In this document: piece after piece, positions 1 through 5,446 of the stretch
How the letters are laid out: every line of letters starts with the position of its first letter
How positions within the stretch are numbered: the first letter of the stretch is position 1
Assembly (NCBI GenBank): GCA_043818215.1
Contig: JBDRGC010000078.1
Coordinates: forward strand, 1-6,801
Length of the DNA: 6,801 nt
Direction of reading: 5' to 3'
Origin: JBDRGC01 sp043818215
GTDB lineage: Bacteria > Chloroflexota > Anaerolineae > Anaerolineales > UBA11858
Made by a program: the position numbers and the translations under genes
The notes under the pieces: generated by a model
What the model was told of the DNA's origin: nothing
Databases searched by the model: none
What the model saw: the letters and a program-made list of their open reading frames with translations, nothing else

Positions 1-135
1 AGCCAGATATAATCTGGTCGAACCGCGTCCCTCATGTCAGATGGGGCGTTTGAGATGCTTGAGCCGGATGAAGGGAAACTTTCACGTCCGGTTCTTAGGG
101 GGGGAGGGCGTAGCAATACGCCCTCCCTACCCGGC
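1..135 (+). ncRNA. Group II intron, 3' end (domains V and VI), truncated by the window edge
   Basis: Domain V is 61-94, exactly 34 nt. It starts GAGCC with the catalytic AGC at 62-64 and ends CGGTTC. The distal stem 70-74/79-83 is closed by a GAAA loop (75-78), and a two-nt bulge lies near 84-86. Domain VI is 98-132: a long stem (102-112/117-127) capped by a GCAA tetraloop (113-116), a G-U pair at 101/128, then A129 bulged between paired flanks (98-100/130-132). A129 is therefore the predicted branch-point adenosine. Branch points usually lie 7-8 nt from the 3' splice site, which puts the intron end at about 135-136. A small hairpin, 3-8/12-17, lies further upstream. No maturase reading frame can be identified in the part visible; it would lie to the left. 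The intron could be intact, but the window cannot show that. Confidence 0.88.
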
Positions 136-223
136 GCCAAGAGGGTACGCGACGCGATTTGCAAAGATTGGTTACAATTTCAGCATCGCTCGGAGCAAAA
201 ACGCACGGCGGTTTATTATTCCG

Positions 224-238
224 TTGGGCCGCTCGATA
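224..238 (+). repeat. Left 15-bp inverted repeat of the Shedu cassette
   Basis: The sequence TTGGGCCGCTCGATA matches, in inverted orientation, TTGGGCCGCTCTATA read on the - strand of 1427-1441 (14 of 15 positions). It sits exactly where GC-rich DNA on the left gives way to AT-rich DNA on the right, 22 nt before the Shedu start codon. No similarity is visible beyond the 15 bp on either side. Confidence 0.75.
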
Positions 239-260
239 GGTATAAATGTAGGGATATAAA

Positions 261-1424
261 ATGGAAGAAAACTATCCTCCAGATGCTACACTTGATGATA
301 TCAAGGTAGCAATACAACTATCATATAGAAATCCAAATATTGGAAGAACTTTTCAATGCGTTTTGAAGAAAGGTCCGCGTTCGTATAAAATAGCAACAAT
401 AATTGAGATTATGAATTCCCACACGGGAGAATTGCATCACTATTCCCTTCGATTAGATTCTTTTGAGAAGTTGAAGGCAGGATGGAAGTATAAACCCACT
501 CGATCAATTAATATCGATGGTAGTGTTGGGGAAATTGAACGTTTAGTTAGGTTCATCAGTGGAACAACAGAATGCGATACTCCTGACGAGAGTGGACAAT
601 TTCGATTAGTTGATGAAGAATTGTATTTGACAGCACAGAATATTGCTAAATTGGTTCAAAAATCCGATTCATCGGAAAAAAGTCAATTAATGCGTGCAAT
701 TATTGAAGATATTAGTGATTCTGATGTGATCCCCGCGGATCTGCAAGATGCATTCCATTCCGGAAGTGTTCGGTTGCTTGAAAGTATTTCAACAAGTGCT
801 CGAATTGTTCAGTACAATCGGGCGTTAGAGAAACTTAGAGAGATGGTAGATGCGAATATCTCAAATGAAACAACAATACAACACTTGTTGGGAGAAAATC
901 CCTGGTTATTTGGCAGTGCGTATAGTGAATTAATCGATAGACGTTCATGGACGCGCGATGACCAATTAGACTTTATGCTTCGTCGAACAGTCGATGGATA
1001 TTTAGAAATTATCGAAATTAAGACTCCATTTAGTGACTCGCTATTTCGACATGATAGTTCTCATGATAATCATTACCCATCAGCACAACTATCAAAAACA
1101 ATCGGCCAAGTTATGCGATATATTGAGGAAGTTGAGAGAAATAGGGACTCAATAGTAGCTCGGGATGGTTATGATCCGCTAAAGATTCGAGCTCGAATTA
1201 TTCTCGGTAGAGACCACGATGAAATGCATCAGAAGGCATTACATAACCTAAATGCTCATTTGATTCAAATCGAAATTGTAACTTTTGACCAACTTGTGAA
1301 AATCGGAGAACGAGTGTTAGGTGTATTTAAAGATACACTAGAAAGTTATGGGAATGAAGACGAAGATATTATCGATGATGATTACCCGTACAATGAAATT
1401 CCCGATAATGATTTACTATTCTAA
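261..1424 (+). CDS. sduA: Shedu-type anti-phage nuclease (SduA-like, DUF4263 domain)
   Basis: This 387-aa protein carries a C-terminal PD-(D/E)XK nuclease core of the Shedu/DUF4263 type. The landmarks are ENPWLF (212-217), DDQLDFML (233-240, with D237 the likely metal ligand), LEIIEIKTP (248-256, giving E252-x-K254), a QVMRYIEE helix (283-290, with Q283) and a RIILGRD strand (312-318). Shedu proteins are known single-gene anti-phage defences that cleave nucleic acid, usually as oligomers. Residues 1-180 form a separate N-terminal region I do not recognise; in the family this region varies and is thought to sense the trigger. The C-terminus (366-385) is strongly acidic. The ATG at 261 is preceded by a weak AGGGA ribosome site (250-254). 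Codon use is far more AT-rich than in addB, which suggests horizontal transfer. The gene is alone in its cassette and convergent with addB. Confidence 0.85.
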   Translation: MEENYPPDATLDDIKVAIQLSYRNPNIGRTFQCVLKKGPRSYKIATIIEIMNSHTGELHHYSLRLDSFEKLKAGWKYKPTRSINIDGSVGEIERLVRFISGTTECDTPDESGQFRLVDEELYLTAQNIAKLVQKSDSSEKSQLMRAIIEDISDSDVIPADLQDAFHSGSVRLLESISTSARIVQYNRALEKLREMVDANISNETTIQHLLGENPWLFGSAYSELIDRRSWTRDDQLDFMLRRTVDGYLEIIEIKTPFSDSLFRHDSSHDNHYPSAQLSKTIGQVMRYIEEVERNRDSIVARDGYDPLKIRARIILGRDHDEMHQKALHNLNAHLIQIEIVTFDQLVKIGERVLGVFKDTLESYGNEDEDIIDDDYPYNEIPDNDLLF

Positions 1425-1426
1425 AT

Positions 1427-1441
1427 TATAGAGCGGCCCAA
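1427..1441 (-). repeat. Right 15-bp inverted repeat of the Shedu cassette
   Basis: Read on the - strand this is TTGGGCCGCTCTATA, the partner of 224-238 with a single mismatch (T for G at position 12). It starts 2 nt after the Shedu stop codon and marks the return from AT-rich to GC-rich DNA. Confidence 0.75.
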
Positions 1442-1445
1442 GTTA

Positions 1446-1551
1446 TGGCCGGCGGGGCCGTCGCCCACCCCGCCGCCACTCCCGAACCGTGCTTCCCAAA
1501 GGGATTGCTGCGCTGACGGAGACTTTCGCTTCATCCGGCTCTGTCCTACCT
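1446..1551 (-). ncRNA. Degenerate group II intron 3' end (domain V/VI-like), antisense to the first
   Basis: On the - strand, 1541 down to 1484 begins GAGCCGGATGAAG, followed by CGAAAGT, and ends CGGTTC, as a group II domain V does. The two halves of the basal stem (GAGCCG and CGGTTC) still pair. The element is 58 nt instead of 34, because about 24 nt containing a TCCC/GGGA mini-hairpin separate the CGTC segment from CGGTTC. Downstream, a GC-rich hairpin (1468-1474 with 1451-1457) sits where domain VI would be, but no clear bulged A is seen. The likely reading is a decayed or rearranged intron end, or a variant family whose domain V carries an insertion. It fills most of the gap between the convergent Shedu and addB genes and shares the 5' domain V segment with the intron at 1-135. 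No maturase gene accompanies it. Confidence 0.5.
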
Positions 1552-1589
1552 GGAGGCGACCAACGCAAAGTGGCTGGGGATTGTCAAAC

Positions 1590-4500
1590 TTAGAATCTCT
1601 TCGCCCGATACCGCCAGCAAAACCCCACCGCCGGGCAGTAATGCGGACACCCATCTTTGGGCGGCTTGGGCTGGAATTGCCCGCTGCGGATATTGCCAAC
1701 ATGCCTGCCTACATGCTGTACGGCAACCTCAAACGCCCTCTCGACACCCCCTTTGTATTTCTCTAATTTAATGCTGCTGGCCGCGGCTTTGCCGATATGC
1801 CAGTAAAAACCCCCTGAGATTTCGCCCAGCCCCAGGGCGTCGCGGGCTGCCAGGGCGTAGATGGGCAGCTGCAGGCGGCAGCCCTCGTCCAGATGGCGGG
1901 CGCTGATAGCCGCGCCCCCGGCTTTGTAATCCATGATCCGCAAGCGGCCATCCGCTCCCTCGTCCACCCGGTCGATATAACCGTGCAGCCGCACGTCGCC
2001 GGCCTCGGTGTGCATAATGAGCGCTGGCTTTCCCATGCCGAAACGAGGCTCGAAATAGCGCGGCGTGTAGCCCTCGGAGGCCTCCGCCAGGGCAATCACC
2101 GTCGCGTGCAGGATGCGTTCCAACTCTTCCCGCTGCATGTTCCAAAGCGGCGTGGGGCGGAAGCCGTACTCGGCGGGGGCGGCATCGAAAATCTCGTCCG
2201 TGATACCCGGCAGCAAGCGCAGACACTCGTCGAGGTCGGTCGGGTCAGCAGCCCGGGCGTAGGTGAATTCAAGAATCTGGTGCAGCATATTGCCCAGGAT
2301 GCGCACATCGTACCCCTCTTCGGGCGGGGTTCGGGGTTCCAGCCCCAGGGCATAGCCGATATAGAAATAGAAAGGGCAGGTTCCGTAGGCTTCGAGTTTG
2401 CTGGCGCTCCAGCCAAAGGATGGCGAATAGCGAATGGCGAGTGAGGGGGATAATTCGGATAGATCGCCCTCATGCGGCCCGACAGCAGTACCGGTCAGGC
2501 GGGTTTGGAGAATGGATGCCCCGCGCCCCAGGTGGATGTCGAATCCCCCGCCAGCCTGTGCGAACTCGAACCGTGATGCGGCTTCTTCCTGCGGTGGGGG
2601 ATCCTCCGGGCGCATCCGGCGGGGTTGCGGTTCCCCAAACATCCGCCAGACGTGCAGCCAATAGGGTGATGGCTCCCAGGGCTGGCCGTCGTCGGCCAGG
2701 TAGGGGCGGCAAAGCAGCAATTGTTCGCGGGCACGCGTCACAGCCTGGTAAAAGAAAGATGCCTCGTCGCCGCGCAGTTTTGGCTCGATGGGCAGACCGC
2801 GCTCTCGCAGCACAGCGCGGTCACTCTCGCGCAGGAAGGGGTATTCGCGCTCGGTCTGGGGGAACTCGCCCTCCGAAAGCCCCAGGATGACGACGGCGCG
2901 GAAGGACAGACCGCGGGCATCCAGCACCGAGGCGGCCAGCACCCCGGATTCCGGCGCGGCCAGGTAAGAGGCCGCTTCGACCGCTCCCCGCAGGTCATCG
3001 AAGAAGGCCGAATAATCGAGGGTATCGGTATCCAAAACGGACTCGGCCAGCACCAGGCCGCGCAATACGTCTTTGAGGGCCCGCAAGGCGGCCACATCAC
3101 GCTCCGCGGTGGAGGAATTCTCGCGGGCGCGGGCGACCACTCGCAGAGATGTATCGTCTTGGAGGGACGCAAACCGGGTGGCCAGAGCGGGGTCATCGCC
3201 GATCAGGTCTTCGACGAAGGCGGCGTAGTCGCGGATGGTGGCGTGCGGGGGCGGGGTGAGGCGGGTGATGAAGGCGTCGAAAATCTCCCTCACCCCCAAC
3301 CCCTTATCATACCCGCAGGGTACTCCCACAGGGAGAGGGGCGTCTGACTCCCTCTCCCCATGGGAGAGGGATGGGGTGAGGGCCGGGAAGAAGCCCTCTT
3401 CATCGGCGATGAGGGGGTCGGGCGGGTTTTGTTTGGCAAGCAGGTCAAAGGCTTCACGCCATTGATCCAGGCCGGAGGTGACTCGTCCGAGGCGGGTAGC
3501 CGCGTCCAGCCGGGTGGCATCGCCTGGCGAGATGCCCTCCGCCGACCAGTCGAAATAGGGGCTGCGCCAAACCTCCAGCACCGGGCGGCGGGGCCAGTCG
3601 AGAGCGGGCAACGAGAGCAGGGCGAGCAGCGCGGCCACAGCCGGGTTCTCCGCCAGCGGTAGCCCGCCGATAATGCGCAGCGGCACGCCGAATTCGGCGG
3701 CGATCTCTTCGAGAAAGGGGCGGTACGGGTCGAGGCTGCGAGCCAGGATGGCAACTTCGGAGAGGGCCAGCCCATCCCGCACGATGCGTGCTTTCACCCA
3801 GCGCAGGGCGGAGCGGGCTTCGGCGGAGCGGGTTTGGGCTTCTATGAAGTGGAGATTAGAGATTGGAGATTGGAGATTGGAGAGCGGGGATTCGAATAGG
3901 TGGGATTCGAGGTGGGCGAGGGGGGAATGTGCAGGGGAGGCAGGGTCCCCAAAAAACGTGGGGATGATAAGCGGGGGTGCGGGGGAGGTGAGGAGAGCGG
4001 GGGAGGTGGGGGGCGAGGGTGGAGGGGAGATGACGGCGATGAGAGCTTGTTGGGCGCGGTGAAAGCGGCGGTGGGCCAGGCGGTGCGGGCGGGCCGAGTC
4101 CCCGGTGAGGGTGATGAGGGTCTCGTGTGATCGTTGAGCCAGCAGGGTCAGTACTCCCAATTGGGTGGGGTTGAATTCGTCGAAGCCGTTGACCACCAGC
4201 AAACGGAGTTCGCTACCCAGGGCTGGATTCTCATCCAGCGCAATGGCAGCCAGCCAGCCCTGCCCCTCGGGGTCGGCCCAATTCTGACGCAGCAGCCAAT
4301 CCTGGTAAGCTGCGTAGATGGCGGCGATCTCTTGCAGGCGCGGGCCGATATCGATGACAGCAGCCGAAAAGTCATCCGGCTCGATGCGGGCGCGCTTCAA
4401 TTCCTGGATGATACCACGCAGGGCGGCGACGAAGCCGGGTTTGGCGCGCAGCGGGGCGTAATGACGCAGGCTTCCGTCCTGGCAGAACCGGTCTACAATG

Positions 4501-4781
4501 GCACGCAGCAAGCGTACCTGGACGGGGTCAAGCAGACGAGCCTTAGGCTGCCCGGCACGCGCCAGCAGTTCGGCGTACAGGGTGTGGAAGGTAACAAGAT
4601 TAACTCCCATCGCTCCCCCGGCCGCGGCCAAGCGACGGCGAAACTCGGCCACCCGGATTTGATTGGGCAGGATGACGGTGACCGGGGCTAGCGACTCGGT
4701 ATCCAGCACAGCTCGAATGCGCTCGATGGCGGATTGGGTTTTGCCGTGGGCAGCGGGGGAGAGGAGGAGGCGGAGGGACAC
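1590..4781 (-). CDS. addB: AddB/RexB-type ATP-dependent helicase-nuclease subunit B (PD-(D/E)XK nuclease family)
   Basis: This 1063-aa protein matches the AddB layout. It has an N-terminal Walker A-like SPAAHGKT (8-15, K14), UvrD-like helicase remnants including FRAVVILGLSEGEFP (628-641) and VTRAREQLLL (681-690), and a C-terminal RecB-type nuclease. Nuclease residues are D937 (in YIDRVD), D951-Y-K953 and Q971. Four cysteines (C802, and C1045/C1049/C1055 near the C-terminus) fit the AddB iron-sulfur clasp, with a CX3C rather than CX2C spacing. With AddA, absent here, it would resect double-strand breaks for recombination and degrade foreign linear DNA in the cytoplasm. The GTG start (4781-4779) has an AGAGGAT ribosome site at 4797-4791, 17 nt after the upstream DUF4276 stop. 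Two odd insertions are present: a Pro/Ser-rich linker (about 249-310) and a repeat-derived segment (467-498). Other RecB-like exonucleases are less likely. Confidence 0.85.
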   Translation of the reverse strand: MSLRLLLSPAAHGKTQSAIERIRAVLDTESLAPVTVILPNQIRVAEFRRRLAAAGGAMGVNLVTFHTLYAELLARAGQPKARLLDPVQVRLLRAIVDRFCQDGSLRHYAPLRAKPGFVAALRGIIQELKRARIEPDDFSAAVIDIGPRLQEIAAIYAAYQDWLLRQNWADPEGQGWLAAIALDENPALGSELRLLVVNGFDEFNPTQLGVLTLLAQRSHETLITLTGDSARPHRLAHRRFHRAQQALIAVISPPPSPPTSPALLTSPAPPLIIPTFFGDPASPAHSPLAHLESHLFESPLSNLQSPISNLHFIEAQTRSAEARSALRWVKARIVRDGLALSEVAILARSLDPYRPFLEEIAAEFGVPLRIIGGLPLAENPAVAALLALLSLPALDWPRRPVLEVWRSPYFDWSAEGISPGDATRLDAATRLGRVTSGLDQWREAFDLLAKQNPPDPLIADEEGFFPALTPSLSHGERESDAPLPVGVPCGYDKGLGVREIFDAFITRLTPPPHATIRDYAAFVEDLIGDDPALATRFASLQDDTSLRVVARARENSSTAERDVAALRALKDVLRGLVLAESVLDTDTLDYSAFFDDLRGAVEAASYLAAPESGVLAASVLDARGLSFRAVVILGLSEGEFPQTEREYPFLRESDRAVLRERGLPIEPKLRGDEASFFYQAVTRAREQLLLCRPYLADDGQPWEPSPYWLHVWRMFGEPQPRRMRPEDPPPQEEAASRFEFAQAGGGFDIHLGRGASILQTRLTGTAVGPHEGDLSELSPSLAIRYSPSFGWSASKLEAYGTCPFYFYIGYALGLEPRTPPEEGYDVRILGNMLHQILEFTYARAADPTDLDECLRLLPGITDEIFDAAPAEYGFRPTPLWNMQREELERILHATVIALAEASEGYTPRYFEPRFGMGKPALIMHTEAGDVRLHGYIDRVDEGADGRLRIMDYKAGGAAISARHLDEGCRLQLPIYALAARDALGLGEISGGFYWHIGKAAASSIKLEKYKGGVERAFEVAVQHVGRHVGNIRSGQFQPKPPKDGCPHYCPAVGFCWRYRAKRF
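3287..3382. repeat. 96-bp palindromic repeat inserted in frame in addB
   Basis: The element is bounded by a perfect 10-bp inverted repeat, CCCTCACCCC (3287-3296) and GGGGTGAGGG (3373-3382). Inside are three smaller hairpins: ACCC/GGGT (3311-3321), CTCCC/GGGAG (3323-3335) and CCCTCTCCC/GGGAGAGGG with a 3-nt loop (3350-3370). The length is 96 bp, a multiple of three, and it has no stop in the addB frame, so it adds 32 residues (about 467-498, reading LTPSLSHGERES...). Repeats of this CCCTCACCCC-CCCTCTCCC kind are familiar to me as dispersed REP/MITE-like elements in environmental bacteria, Chloroflexota among them. The copy number in this genome cannot be judged here. Confidence 0.8.
3854..3884. 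repeat. Tandem 7-bp repeat (GATTGGA) inside addB
   Basis: There are four consecutive 7-bp units: GATTAGA at 3854-3860, then GATTGGA at 3861, 3868 and 3875, followed by a partial GAG. On the coding (-) strand this gives the repetitive peptide SNLQSPISNL (301-310). Because 7 is not a multiple of three, gain or loss of one unit would shift the addB frame, so the locus could act as a slippage switch; three units would be needed to stay in frame. Confidence 0.75.
3999..4027 (+). other. G-quadruplex-forming motif on the addB template strand
   Basis: Four G-runs (3999-4003, 4008-4013, 4017-4019, 4024-4027) are separated by loops of 4, 3 and 4 nt, which meets the usual G3+N1-7 rule. The motif sits in a wider purine-rich tract (about 3900-4032) that encodes the Pro/Ser-rich linker of AddB (residues 250-290). 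The G-rich strand is the template for addB transcription. Codon bias for proline on the opposite strand explains part of the richness. Confidence 0.5.
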
Positions 4782-4798
4782 TTCTTAGAAATCCTCTG

Positions 4799-5431
4799 TT
4801 ACCGTCTATAGTAATCTCTTGTTCGTCTGAGATGTTTTTCAAGCGTTTCTATTAGGTGTTTGAAGTGAGGTAAATACTGTCTGAGGGTATCTGGATTTAA
4901 TCTTTCAAGTACCTGAAATGATCGCCGCCCTTTTCGATATGCTCTTCGTGAGCCACAGGGACGCGTTGCGTTTTCTAATGTGTCTTGTACTCTATGTCGA
5001 TCATATTGCTCGAGACCGGTTTCTGGCAGCAGGGCACTCGTTTGTAAACAGTCGCCAAAAAAGTCGCTCAAAGCGGCTCGATCAGCTATTATCCAGGTTT
5101 CCATGCAGGTAACCATTAATTGAGCCTGATCATCATCAGCACGATCAGGCCGCTTCCAACCATCACGAGAGTTGAGGTGCTCCCAAGAATTTACCCCTTT
5201 TGAGACAGGCTCTTCGCTATCCACCAGTAAGATGGGATAGTCCGTTGTGTTGCTAACTTCAACGGCTGTCTCGAAACGATCAAATGCGGTGCCGCGTCCA
5301 CCGCAAGCGACGATGCCGGGCATACGTCCTATAAATCCAGCCTTCTCAAGTAATTTGCGAAAGCCCTGGCGACAGCGAATGTGCAGTTCTTTACTATCAC
5401 CACCTCCCTCGACATAGATATTGACAGTCAC
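4799..5431 (-). CDS. DUF4276 family TOPRIM-like protein, partner of the upstream ATPase
   Basis: This 210-aa protein has the marks of DUF4276, a family usually paired with COG4637-type ATPases. An N-terminal IYVEGGGDSKEL (5-16) supplies E8, and ILLVDSEEP (67-75) supplies D71 and E73, as in a TOPRIM-fold metal site. METWIIADRAAL (110-121) and YRKGRRSFQVLERLNP (165-180) are further family hallmarks. By analogy with OLD and PARIS systems it could be the nuclease effector that the ATPase controls; that is inference. A longer reading from a GTG at 5464 would add 11 residues. I prefer the GTG at 5431 because it overlaps the ATPase stop as GTGA, has GGGAGGA 8 nt upstream, and places the first beta strand right at the N-terminus. 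The stop is 17 nt before the addB start. Base composition resembles that of the ATPase gene and is less GC-rich than addB. Confidence 0.8.
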   Translation of the reverse strand: MTVNIYVEGGGDSKELHIRCRQGFRKLLEKAGFIGRMPGIVACGGRGTAFDRFETAVEVSNTTDYPILLVDSEEPVSKGVNSWEHLNSRDGWKRPDRADDDQAQLMVTCMETWIIADRAALSDFFGDCLQTSALLPETGLEQYDRHRVQDTLENATRPCGSRRAYRKGRRSFQVLERLNPDTLRQYLPHFKHLIETLEKHLRRTRDYYRR

Positions 5432-5446
5432 CAGCGCGTTCCTCCC
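5428..5446 (-). promoter_or_regulatory. Translational coupling site: ribosome site and GTGA stop/start overlap
   Basis: On the - strand GGGAGGA (5446-5440) lies inside the last codons of the ATPase gene, 8 nt before GTG (5431-5429). That GTG shares two bases with the ATPase stop TGA (5430-5428). This arrangement decides the DUF4276 start and implies that the two proteins are made together in a fixed ratio. Confidence 0.8.

Larger units (their letters stand above)
224..1441 (+). mobile_element. Candidate non-autonomous Shedu gene cassette bounded by inverted repeats
   Basis: This 1218-bp block contains a single gene (Shedu-like, 261-1424) with almost no spare DNA: 22 nt between the left repeat and the start codon, and 2 nt between the stop codon and the right repeat. 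Both edges carry the same 15-bp inverted repeat with one mismatch, and both coincide with an abrupt change from GC-rich to AT-rich sequence. No transposase or recombinase lies inside, and no target-site duplication is evident outside the repeats, so any movement would need a protein supplied in trans. It could instead be a remnant of recombination between other elements. Confidence 0.4.

Noticed and set aside
159..246. Promoter for Shedu (TTGCAA with TACAAT at 159-178; TATAAA at 241-246).
   Set aside because: Spacers of 8 nt for the first pair and 11 nt from TTGGGC to TATAAA are too short, and the second -10 box would leave almost no leader before the ribosome site.
41..259. Open frames across 34-309 and 41-259 as small proteins.
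   Set aside because: They read through the structured domain V and VI RNA of the intron; peptides of this kind are common false calls at intron ends.
223..1442. Integron gene cassette: GTTGGGC at 223-229 fits GTTRRRY, and GCCCAAG at 1436-1442 nearly fits RYYYAAC, around a promoter-poor single gene.
   Set aside because: The second box has G in place of the final C, and no further GTTRRRY occurs in the next 150 bp, so no complete attC site can be built. The long match outside the core boxes is also not expected of attC.
1451..1474. GC-rich hairpin as a bidirectional rho-independent terminator for the convergent Shedu and addB genes.
   Set aside because: No T-tract follows the stem on either strand, and its position fits an intron domain VI remnant better.
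1421..1702. A 93-aa frame on the - strand between addB and Shedu.
   Set aside because: It overlaps the addB 3' end in another frame and then translates the degenerate intron domain V; there is no ribosome site or conserved motif.
1893..4691. Several long + strand frames antisense to addB (for example 1893-2444, 2721-3347, 4134-4691).
   Set aside because: They are complementary-strand shadows of a GC-rich gene with clear protein motifs on the - strand; none has a recognisable domain.
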